Shown: in pieces, positions 24,444 to 31,302 of the stretch
How positions within the stretch are numbered: the stretch's first letter is position 1
Layout: every line of letters begins with the position of its first letter
Source: an uncultured Spirochaetaceae bacterium
Lineage (GTDB): Bacteria; Spirochaetota; Spirochaetia; SZUA-6; Bin103
NCBI GenBank assembly: GCA_913043885.1
Contig: CAJWOB010000001.1
Span: 1 to 33,314, forward strand
Reading direction: 5' to 3'
Length of the DNA stretch: 33,314 nucleotides
Notes under the pieces: model-generated
What the model saw: only the letters and a program-made list of their open reading frames with translations
Database searches by the model: none
Told to the model about the DNA's origin: nothing
Translations under genes and position numbers: made by a program

Positions 24444-25416
24444 TCAGCAGTCGAAGGTGGTGCCCTCTCGGGCTGCCACCACCTCCAAGCCCTTCTCGAG
24501 AGTGCCGGCATGGGCGCGCGCGTCGCGTTCCATGCTTGGCCACCACGGCGTCGTCGTTGCGCGGGTCGAAGTGGGTCAGCACCAGCCGCTTGACGCCGGC
24601 TGCCGCCGCCACCTCCACCGCGCTCTTGAAGTCGGAGTGTCCGAATCCCTGCACCACCGGCGCGGTGCCCAGGTACTGCTCCTCGGTGTACTGCGAGTCG
24701 TGGATGAGGATGTCGGCTCCCAAGGCGAACTTGATCAGGGCCTGGTTGCCGCCGCGGAACGCTTCGGCGTCGGTTGCATACACCACGCTGTGGCCAGTGG
24801 CGTGTTCGGTGATGCGGTAGAACAGCGTACCGTTCTGAGGGTGGGCGTAGTTGTCGGCGCAGTCGATGCGCCCCACCTCGTTGGGATGAGTGGGCGCCGA
24901 CACGTGGCTGGCGAGATGGAGATTCTCGGCGCGCGGGTAGTAGTGGGCCATCTCTGGCCAGCGGTCGCCGAACAGGCGAGCCGCCTCTTCCGCATCCTCA
25001 GCGCTCGGCAACCGGATCGAGTCCACGCCTCGTAGCTCGTTGAACGCCATGCGCCCCCTCACGTCACTGAGCAGCGCCGGGAAGGTGGGGACGTCGAATA
25101 GCTCGGTGCGCAGCACGTCGACCAGCGATCGCTTCATACGTGCCGGCGCGTACATATGGAGGGCGCGATCGGGGAAATAGATGGCCGGGAAGAATGGCAG
25201 TCCCTGCTGGTGATCGTGGTGGACGTGGGAGAAGACCAGCAGGAACACCTGGCGGTCGGCGATGTCGATGTTGCGAACACCGGTACCGGCATCGAGGATG
25301 AGCTGGTGATCATCTCCTATGCTCATCGAGAAGCAGGTGGTGTTGCCGCCAAACTTCACGGTGCTGGGACCGGGCACCGGTACCGACCCGCGCACGCCCC
25401 AGCAGTGAACCTGCAT
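24444..25416 (-). pseudogene. Metallo-beta-lactamase-fold hydrolase gene with a one-base frameshift near its 3' end
   Basis: The N-terminal 300 residues are a clear metallo-beta-lactamase-fold enzyme. It has the start MQVHCWGVRGSVPVPGP, the metal motif HVHHDH at 64-69, an Asp-rich YATDAE strand and LTHFDPRND near the end. Close to 24534 the frame breaks. The annotated frame then runs into a Gly/Arg-rich tail to 24352. Dropping one base there gives a natural ending, MERDARAHAGTLEKGLE and a stop at 24444-24446. The base is likely a one-base insertion (a C after AAG on the minus strand). It could be a real mutation, a programmed shift or a sequence error. The function would be a hydrolase of unknown substrate, cytoplasmic, related to the GVRGS-type family. 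Confidence 0.75.
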
Positions 25417-25480
25417 GAGCGACTATTCTTTTGGGATCACGATGGGTGATCAACGCGGCGCCGCGGTGAGCGGCGGGTGC

Positions 25481-26248
25481 TCACACCATCACCTCTGGCT
25501 CTGTTGGGGGTCGCACCAGGTGCTTCTCGATGCCGGCCAGAAGCTCTGCGTCGATCGCCCTGAGCAGGTCTGACGCACCCTGCTTGCTCTGCGCCACCCG
25601 CTCCGCGGTCAGCTGCTCCTCCTCCACGAGATCGTCGACCCGCTGCCGCTCCGCTTCCAGGGCGGTCAACAGCTCTCGGGTCTTGTAGCGCTCTGCGGCG
25701 GCGAACGAGGCGGTACTGTGGATGCGGCTGATGGTCTCGGCCTACCGGGTGAGCACCGGCTCGAGTGGCGACAGGTCGGCACGCCGCAGAGTCGGCGCGC
25801 TGTCGGCCTCCTGGGAAGCGGCCACCGCCTCGCTGATCATCTGGCTGTAGTGCCTGCGGATGGTGGCGAAGATGCCATCGAAGGTCTGGGCGAAGCTGGC
25901 CTGCAGACGCTGGCGCTGGTCCGGACCGGCCGCCGCCTTGGCCGCGCGCACCGCCACCCGTTGCAGCATCACCAGGAACAGCACCTCGCGGGTGACCGCC
26001 GCCAGCCCGCTGATCTGCTCGGTGGTGAGCGTCTGGTATTTGCCCTCGTCGACGGCGAAGAAGACCGGGGCGAGGCGCTCACGCTTCAGCGCGGCCAGAT
26101 GTTGGTGGCTGCCGCTGCGTAGCTCCGCGGCCAGCGCGGCGACCGCCTCGTCGGTCAGCTGCAGATGATCGCGCACCGCGAAGTACTGGAGAGGTAGCTG
26201 GCGCAACTCAAACCAGTCGCCCTTGATAGGCCGTTGCAGCAGGTCCAT
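25481..26248 (-). pseudogene. Unknown helical protein gene with an in-frame amber codon
   Basis: One frame runs from ATG 26248 to TGA 25481-25483, broken only by TAG at 25742-25744. Upstream it codes 168 residues, mostly helical, and downstream it continues as a 60-plus-residue acidic coiled coil (ALEAERQRVDDLVEEEQLTAER). Both parts have the same codon style, so this looks like one gene of 255 codons. A CAG-to-TAG change would explain the stop. I do not recognise the family. There is no signal peptide or catalytic motif. The shorter product would end at ...SPLEPVLTR. A promoter is visible at 26263-26291. It lies downstream of the porin's divergent promoter region. Confidence 0.6.
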
Positions 26249-26262
26249 TGGTCAAACTGATA

Positions 26263-26291
26263 AATGTAGGCCGCCGCTGTCGCGCCATCAA
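26263..26291 (-). promoter_or_regulatory. Possible promoter for the amber-interrupted gene
   Basis: On the minus strand, TTGATG (26286-26291) and TACATT (26263-26268) are spaced by 17 bases. Transcription would start near 26256, close to the ATG, leaving almost no leader. Its upstream side is next to the palindrome shared with the porin promoter. Confidence 0.4.
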
Positions 26292-26303
26292 CGTCGTACG
26301 AGT

Positions 26304-26325
26304 CTGTCAAATTAATTACTGACAG
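26304..26325. promoter_or_regulatory. Operator-like palindrome upstream of the porin promoter
   Basis: CTGTCA (26304-26309) and TGACAG (26320-26325) form an inverted repeat around an AT-rich centre that is itself nearly palindromic (AATTAATT). A third TGACAG (26341-26346) lies exactly 21 bases after the second, about two helical turns, and overlaps the porin -35 element. This arrangement suits a dimeric regulator acting on the porin and perhaps on the divergent gene. The regulator is unknown. Confidence 0.45.
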
Positions 26326-26339
26326 CGCCGAAGAGAAGG

Positions 26340-26367
26340 TTGACAGTTTCAACGGTGCCGGTAGAAT
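26340..26367 (+). promoter_or_regulatory. Strong sigma-70-type promoter of the porin gene
   Basis: A perfect -35 TTGACA (26340-26345) and a -10 TAGAAT (26362-26367) are spaced by 16 bases. The start would lie near 26375, about 70 bases before the GTG. This fits high expression of an outer-membrane protein. Confidence 0.65.
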
Positions 26368-26397
26368 CTTTCGGAACTATATAGCGGGGATACCTTT

Positions 26398-26421
26398 GGG
26401 CCGTTGGCCCGCTTGTGGGCC
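26398..26421 (+). promoter_or_regulatory. Two mutually exclusive hairpins in the porin 5' leader
   Basis: GGGCC-gtt-GGCCC (26398-26410) can form, and its right arm can instead pair with GGGCC at 26417-26421 (GGCCC-gcttgt-GGGCC). Both lie just upstream of the Shine-Dalgarno AAGGAGG. A switch that alters access to the ribosome-binding site is possible but only inferred. The structure could also simply stabilise the mRNA. Confidence 0.35.
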
Positions 26422-26446
26422 CCGGCAAAATGTTAAGGAGGAAGTT

Positions 26447-27739
26447 GTGAGGAAAATCGCGCTTCTACTTGCGTTTCTCTTAGCCGCGGGCTCGGCCGGC
26501 GTGTTTGCCGAAACAGCAATTTCGACCGACTTCAGCATCTCGGGTGATGCATCGCTCAAGTTTGCTTATGATCTGGCTACTGGTGGCTTTGGGTTTACGA
26601 ACTCTGCGACTGGGGATATCTCGTTAACTCTCGCGTCTGGCGATGCCACGAACGATCCTGGCAGTGACTGGCGTGGAGTGATTTCTTTGACCGGCTTTAA
26701 AATCGATATCGGTAGCGGCGCTGGTGCAGACTTCACCGGGGTCACCGGCTTGGACGATGACGAGTTCCTGCTGCTCGACGATGCGACTGCGGCGAACTCG
26801 ACCGAAGCTGACCTGCTGGAAACCGGGACCGCCGACAGCGACCTCCTCGTAACTGATCCTAGTGTCGAGGCCTATATCACTAACGGCGACATTAAGATCT
26901 GGGTTTACGATCATCCCACCAATAGTGCTACGCAGGTAGCTGCGGTTGAGGATGCTGACTCGGGTGCGGAAAACGAAGATTCAGACATAGGTACGGATCT
27001 TTCTGAGAACGGCGGCGTCAAAGTGGCTTTTGGGTTCGACCCGGTAGACATAACCGTCGGTCTTACGACTCTCAACGATGAGACCGGTGATCCTGAAGAC
27101 CAGGAATTCCAGCTCAGCGCTACACTCGACGCGTCCTTTGATCCGATTACTGTCGGAGTGTCACTTGCTCAGGATCTAGGCACTTCGCAGGGCGGTGCGA
27201 CCATCATTGGTTCTAAAGTGGGCGGCACCTTCGGCCCCGCTACCGTGTCTGTCGGTGTCGATGTCGACACTAACGCAGAAAACTTCGAGGCTGGTGGTGG
27301 CGTCGATCTGACAGTCGTTGACGGCGTTGATGTTGGAGTAGACTTTATCTACTCGGATAATACCGCCGTCGCCTTGGATGCCGAGGTCGCAGTCGGCCTT
27401 GGGATCATTGACGGTCTTGATATCGACCTCGCCGCCGGTCTGTATGACCTCGCAGGTGGTGACACTACGGCTGGTGCGGATACCCGCCAGGATGACGAAT
27501 TGGACGTGAGCATTGGCGTCGATGTCAGCTTCGCCACTGACGCGTTGGGAGGCTCTCTCACCACAGCCGTCGGCTTCGACACAGATACGATTAACGGTGG
27601 CGACGCCACTAACGGCGCCGACTTGAAGGTCACTCTGGCTGGCCAGATTCCGAACACCGAGTTCGTGCTCGCGTGGTCGGACTCCGATCTTAGTGAATTT
27701 GACGGTACCGTTTCGTTCACTACCAAAGTCAGCTACTAG
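26447..27739 (+). CDS. Outer-membrane beta-barrel protein, probable major porin
   Basis: The 430-residue protein has a typical signal peptide (RKIALLLAFLLAAGSAGVFA, cleavage before ETA). The mature part is rich in short beta strands with alternating Gly, Asp, Thr and Val. It ends in KVSY, with the C-terminal aromatic residue expected for barrel insertion. No named family was recognised; it may be like the large spirochaete outer-membrane porins. Start is GTG 26447, with the perfect Shine-Dalgarno AAGGAGG 7 bases upstream. Codon use is less GC-rich than neighbouring genes, consistent with high expression or different origin. A strong promoter and a perfect terminator (27796-27827) mark it as a single-gene unit. 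Confidence 0.75.
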   Translation: MRKIALLLAFLLAAGSAGVFAETAISTDFSISGDASLKFAYDLATGGFGFTNSATGDISLTLASGDATNDPGSDWRGVISLTGFKIDIGSGAGADFTGVTGLDDDEFLLLDDATAANSTEADLLETGTADSDLLVTDPSVEAYITNGDIKIWVYDHPTNSATQVAAVEDADSGAENEDSDIGTDLSENGGVKVAFGFDPVDITVGLTTLNDETGDPEDQEFQLSATLDASFDPITVGVSLAQDLGTSQGGATIIGSKVGGTFGPATVSVGVDVDTNAENFEAGGGVDLTVVDGVDVGVDFIYSDNTAVALDAEVAVGLGIIDGLDIDLAAGLYDLAGGDTTAGADTRQDDELDVSIGVDVSFATDALGGSLTTAVGFDTDTINGGDATNGADLKVTLAGQIPNTEFVLAWSDSDLSEFDGTVSFTTKVSY

Positions 27740-27795
27740 ACTCAACGATATCTTGACTGATCGGCGGTGACTCCGTCGGTCGGTGGTAGATTGAG

Positions 27796-27827
27796 GGATG
27801 CACCGGCAACGGTGCATCCTTTTTTTT
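27796..27827 (+). terminator. Intrinsic terminator of the porin gene
   Basis: GGATGCACCG and CGGTGCATCC form a perfect 10-bp stem around the tetraloop gcaa (27796-27819). Eight T residues follow (27820-27827). It lies about 56 bases after the porin stop codon. This is the clearest terminator in the window. Confidence 0.93.
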
Positions 27828-28404
27828 GCTCACTCGTTTGATATTTCTAGAGATAGTCTCTTCCCTGGCGAGGTATTGTGTATCGAAGCGAGATCGCTTT
27901 CCTCGTCCATGTCTTAAGTAGGCTCAAATTATCTAAGATTTTTGGTTCCACGTACCCACCTACTATGGATCCGATAGGATGTCGCAGTGTGTTGCGTATA
28001 GGGTCTTCGTTGGACGCGCTTGGCCGAATTCGTTCGGCGGATGTCACAGATCGCGACGTCTCATTAACTTCTCCTGCCTACAACGGTGCTTGGATTTCGT
28101 GTTGAGTCCTTATCGCCCCGTGCCGTCATGAAACGAGCGCAGTGATTCTTTCGATGGCCATTACTTGTGTGTTAAAAACAGCCGGATCCATCCCATCTCG
28201 AACCTTTGGCAGATCCTTTAACGAAAATTCCACCGATAGAGCCGCTAAAAATGGACCTGGCGGGGCGTATGAGTTCGAAAGTCTTGCTGGAGGCTGTCCT
28301 GGAATCCTATGTAGTGACTGTCCGATGGACCTACCAAGGCTCTGAGATATAGGCAGGCATCCCTTTGTGGAGCGTAGCGCTCTGCATATACTGCGGCATA
28401 GAGT
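27828..28404. other. AT-richer stretch without a recognisable gene
   Basis: This stretch after the porin terminator is less GC-rich than the rest of the window and holds no gene I can name. Frames are short. One of 57 codons on the plus strand (about 28176-28346) reads like protein near its end (KVLLEAVLESYVVTVRWTYQ) but has no clear start or ribosome-binding site. It may hold decayed coding sequence. I found no tRNA, insertion-sequence ends or CRISPR-like repeats here. Confidence 0.5.
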
Positions 28405-28547
28405 GCGTCCACCGCCCTATGGCTGGACGCAGCCCTATCGGTGTCCGGCGTCCTGGAAGGGGGCACCGCCAGGGGCTGTTGGTGTGCGCTCAAGCACACC
28501 AACGATTGCTTATGGTTGCTAAGTAGAGCGGTAGTGGTTGCTTTTTT
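28405..28547 (+). promoter_or_regulatory. Leader-like region before the truncated trpE copy
   Basis: Three structures occur in order. A hairpin GCGTCCA...TGGACGC spans 28405-28430. A perfect 9-bp hairpin TTGGTGTGC-gctcaa-GCACACCAA spans 28479-28502. A weaker, G-T-rich stem ends in six T residues (28542-28547). The second hairpin shares the sequence TTGGTGTGC with the leader of the intact trpE (29791-29799), so the region looks like a diverged copy of that leader. No run of Trp codons is left. It may be a decayed attenuator. Confidence 0.5.
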
Positions 28548-28592
28548 CCGGTACCTCCGTGATAAGGACGCTCGGCATGGTGAGGGAGTAGG

Positions 28593-29207
28593 ATGCCACA
28601 GACACTCCTCAAGACGATTCCTGGGGAGCGCTTCACGCCCTACACGCTGGCGCACAAGATAGAGGCGCGTGCGCTCCTGGAGTCGGCCTCCTTCCACCGT
28701 GGCCAGCAGCGCTACTCTATTCTCCTTCTCCAGTATGCCTTTACTGTCAACGAGTCGCAGGGAACCATGTATCTACGCAAGGACGGTGAGTGGTTCCGTC
28801 TGCGAAGCGAAGGGAAAGCCCTCATTGATATCCTTTTGCACTTCGCCAACCAGCACAGCGAGGAGCGTCACCGGTTTCCGTCTCCTGCCGGAGGCGTTGG
28901 GTATCTCTCGTATGAGTACGCGGCCCAGTTCGATACGGTAACACTGACGGCGAAGCGGGACTCGCTATCGCTACCAGAAGGTCAGTTTATCTTCGGCCAC
29001 GTGTTCGTCGTCTTCGACGACTACACAGACACCCTCACACTAGTGCCGATTAACTATCGGGAGCATGACGCGGATCTCGAAGCGGCGCTCTCAGCGGCTG
29101 AGGCGCGGATAAACGATCTCGACTTCAATTAGCTCGCCGAAGTTCCACCCGAACCTGGCATCACCGTCAAAGTTAAAAAAATCGGAAGTGGTTCCTCGAA
29201 TGAGTGT
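28593..29207 (+). pseudogene. Truncated second copy of trpE (N-terminal domain only)
   Basis: From ATG 28593 the product matches the start of the intact TrpE at 29909 over 179 residues, about 79 percent identical by my hand alignment, with no gap. It keeps the ALLESASF segment that contributes to tryptophan feedback binding in the family. TAG at 29130-29132 ends it at the position where the full copy has TAC (DLDFN-Y). Beyond that, weak similarity continues for about 75 bases in a shifted frame and is then replaced by ssb. The chorismate-binding catalytic domain is missing. A good GGGAGTAGG ribosome-binding site is present. It could be a decaying duplicate or a stand-alone domain protein. Confidence 0.75.
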
Positions 29208-29210
29208 GTC

Positions 29211-29624
29211 GTGAACAACGTGAGCTCGGTCCTGCTAGAGCGCAATCTGTGCGGGGATCCGGAGCTGCGCTAAACTAGCAAGGGATCGGCGGTGTGTACC
29301 CTCGTCGTTGCCTGTAACCGTTCCTACAAGGTAGAGGACGAGCGCCAGGAGCACGTGTCGTTCTTCGAGACCACCACCTGGGGCAAGCTGGCGACTACGT
29401 GCGCAGAATACCTGACGAAGGGGCGCGGCGTTCGTGTGGTCGGGCGGCTCGAACGAGAACGCTGGAAAGACGGCGAGGGCAATCCGCGCGCCCGGGTGGT
29501 GGTGATTGCCGAGCACGTGGAGTTCAAGCCACGGCGCCGTCCGGAGGCCGAAGAAGGCGTTGCTGCCGCCGGCGACGCCGCGGAGGTTCCGGCCGAGGAG
29601 GATGCCGAGGCCCTCGCCTCATAG
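29211..29624 (+). pseudogene. ssb: Single-stranded DNA-binding protein gene with an in-frame TAA
   Basis: Reading from GTG 29211, the product begins MNNVSSVLLERNLCGDPELR, then meets TAA at 29271-29273 where the family usually has Tyr (ELRYTxxG). It continues in the same frame as TSKGSAVCTLVVACNRS through TTWGKLATTCAEYLTKGRGVRVVGRL to TAG at 29622-29624. This is the OB-fold of SSB. The tail is short and acidic but lacks the usual DDDIPF end, which binds repair partners. A restart at the downstream GTG 29292 would remove the first beta strand. It is probably a pseudogene or carries a sequence error. If the genome has one ssb only, the stop must be read through or wrong. Confidence 0.7.
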
Positions 29625-29679
29625 TCGCCCGCTGCGCGGGATAGCATGGCGAACCGCCTGCGACGGGGCCGCCGCGGTG

Positions 29680-29706
29680 TTGACCAGCGCGGTGAGCATG
29701 TATTAC
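29680..29706 (+). promoter_or_regulatory. Possible trp promoter
   Basis: TTGACC (29680-29685) and TATTAC (29701-29706) are separated by 15 bases. Transcription would start near 29713, only a few bases before the trpL ATG, so the leader peptide would be nearly leaderless. The short spacing makes this a moderate call; TTACAC at a 17-base spacing is an alternative -10. Confidence 0.4.
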
Positions 29707-29716
29707 ACCTTCGGCG

Positions 29717-29770
29717 ATGACACTGGCCTGCACTGGCCTGCAGCGACAGTGGTGGTGGTCTGTGGCGTAA
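29717..29770 (+). CDS. trpL: trp operon leader peptide
   Basis: A 17-codon frame encodes MTLACTGLQRQWWWSVA, with three consecutive Trp codons (TGG at 29750-29758) and a stop at 29768-29770. It is followed by a terminator hairpin and then trpE, the standard arrangement for ribosome-mediated attenuation. When charged tRNA-Trp is scarce, ribosomes would stall on the Trp codons and favour read-through. The Trp codon segment GTGGTGGTC can pair with GACCGCCAC at 29776-29784, which fits a 1:2 pause hairpin. I see no clear Shine-Dalgarno sequence. Confidence 0.8.
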   Translation: MTLACTGLQRQWWWSVA

Positions 29771-29815
29771 GCCGGGACCGCCACGCACCGTTGGTGTGCG
29801 CCGAAGCACACGACG

Positions 29816-29862
29816 ACCGCCGGTTCTGGTTGCCGAGTCGACCAGCACCGGCGGTTTCTTTT
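29816..29862 (+). terminator. trp attenuator terminator
   Basis: ACCGCCGGT (29816-29824) pairs perfectly with ACCGGCGGT (29847-29855), and inside it CTGGT (29826-29830) pairs with ACCAG (29841-29845). TTTCTTTT follows (29855-29862). It lies about 45 bases after trpL and 47 bases before trpE. Upstream, GTGTGC-gccgaa-GCACAC (29794-29811) forms another hairpin that may take part in antitermination. I could not work out the exact 2:3 pairing. Confidence 0.8.
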
Positions 29863-29908
29863 GCCCCGGTGCGTCGACGATGGCAACGATCGGCGTAGCG
29901 AGGGAGAT

Positions 29909-31300
29909 ATGCCACAGACGCTGTTCAAGACGATCCCTGGGGAGCGCTTCACTCCTTACACGCTGGCGCGCAAGCTGCACGCGCGGGCGCTGCTGGAGTC
30001 CGCGTCGTTTCATCGCGGGCGGGAACGCTACTCGATTCTCCTTCTCCAGGAGGCGTTCACCGTGTACCAGTGGCAGGGGGCGATCTTCCTGCGCAAAGAT
30101 GGCCGCCGCTTCCGACTCCGCAGTGAAGGCAGGGATATCCTGGATATTCTGCAGCACTTCGCCAACCAGCACAGCTCGGAGCGCCATCCTTTCCCGTTCC
30201 CGGCCGGCGGAATTGGCTATCTCTCGTACGAGTACGCGGCGCAGTTCGACACCGTGAATCTGACCGAGAAGCAGGACTCGCTGTCTCTGCCCGAGGGACA
30301 GTTTGTGTTCGGCCACGTCTTTGTGGTGTTCGACCACTACACGGATACGCTGACGCTGTGCGGCGTCAACTACCGGGAGCACGAGATCGACCTCGAAGAG
30401 GCGGTTGCGGCCGCCGAAGCGCGGATCAACGACCTGGATTTCAACTACCTCGCTGCCGCCCCCCCTGTGCGGGGTGCCAGAGTGGACGGCCAGGGAGACG
30501 AGGAGTGGTACCTCGATGGGGTGGAGTTCCTGCGCAGCGAGATCGTCAAAGGCAACCTGTTTCAGGCGGTGCTGTCGCGGCGTGTCACCATCGAGACCGA
30601 GCTCACCGCGCTTGAGGCATACCGTGCGCTACGCTCTAGCAACCCCTCCCCCTATATGTTCTACTTGGACTTCGGCGACTTTCAGCTGTTCGGCGCATCG
30701 CCCGAGGTCCACGTCAAGGCAAAGGAGGGGCGCGGCCTGCTGCGGCCGATTGCCGGCACCCGGCGGCGCGGCGTCGACCACAGCGACGACGTTGCCCTCG
30801 AGCGCGACCTGCTCAGCGACGAGAAGGAGCTGGCCGAGCACCTGATGCTGGTGGACCTGGCACGCAACGACCTCGGCCGGGTGTGTCGCGCGGGGTCGGT
30901 CGAGGTTACCGAGCGCAACGTCATCGAGCGCTACTCGCACGTCATGCACATCGTGTCGCAGGTGGAGGGCGAGCTCCTGCCCGACGCGAGCGGGCTCGAC
31001 GCCGTTCGCGCCACGTTTCCCGCCGGCACGGTGACGGGGGCACCAAAGATCCAGGCGATGGAGACCCTCGACGCCATCGAGCAGGAGAAGCGCGGATTCT
31101 ACGCCGGCATCGTGGGCTACATGGAGCCTGGCGGGTGGTTGGATACCTGCATCGCCATCAGGTCGGCGGTCAAGAAGGGCGATCGACTGGTGCTGCACGC
31201 AGGGGCTGGCGTCGTCTACGACTCGGTCCCGGCCAAGGAGCTCGAAGAGACGGTCAACAAGCTCGGCGCCCTTACCGCTGCCGTGGGCGTGGAGGTGTAG
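29909..31300 (+). CDS. trpE: Anthranilate synthase component I
   Basis: TrpE converts chorismate to anthranilate with ammonia from TrpG, the first step of tryptophan synthesis. The 463-residue product has the N-terminal domain with ALLESASF for tryptophan feedback. The chorismate-binding domain follows, with LFGASPEVHV, RPIAGTRRRG, DEKELAEHLMLVDLARNDLGRV, FPAGTVTGAPK and GYMEPGGWLD. These are the usual signatures of an active enzyme. ATG 29909 has AGGGAG just upstream; the longer start at 29861 is antisense-like and unlikely. It lies 47 bases after the attenuator and 2 bases before trpGD. A truncated near-copy lies upstream at 28593. Confidence 0.96.
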   Translation: MPQTLFKTIPGERFTPYTLARKLHARALLESASFHRGRERYSILLLQEAFTVYQWQGAIFLRKDGRRFRLRSEGRDILDILQHFANQHSSERHPFPFPAGGIGYLSYEYAAQFDTVNLTEKQDSLSLPEGQFVFGHVFVVFDHYTDTLTLCGVNYREHEIDLEEAVAAAEARINDLDFNYLAAAPPVRGARVDGQGDEEWYLDGVEFLRSEIVKGNLFQAVLSRRVTIETELTALEAYRALRSSNPSPYMFYLDFGDFQLFGASPEVHVKAKEGRGLLRPIAGTRRRGVDHSDDVALERDLLSDEKELAEHLMLVDLARNDLGRVCRAGSVEVTERNVIERYSHVMHIVSQVEGELLPDASGLDAVRATFPAGTVTGAPKIQAMETLDAIEQEKRGFYAGIVGYMEPGGWLDTCIAIRSAVKKGDRLVLHAGAGVVYDSVPAKELEETVNKLGALTAAVGVEV

Positions 31301-31302
31301 GG

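Noticed and set aside
28176..28346. Short plus-strand frame containing ADPLTK, which recalls the end of copia-type retrotransposon polyproteins
   Set aside because: The likeness is six residues in a 57-codon frame without start or other conserved parts. Chance is the likeliest explanation in a bacterial genome.
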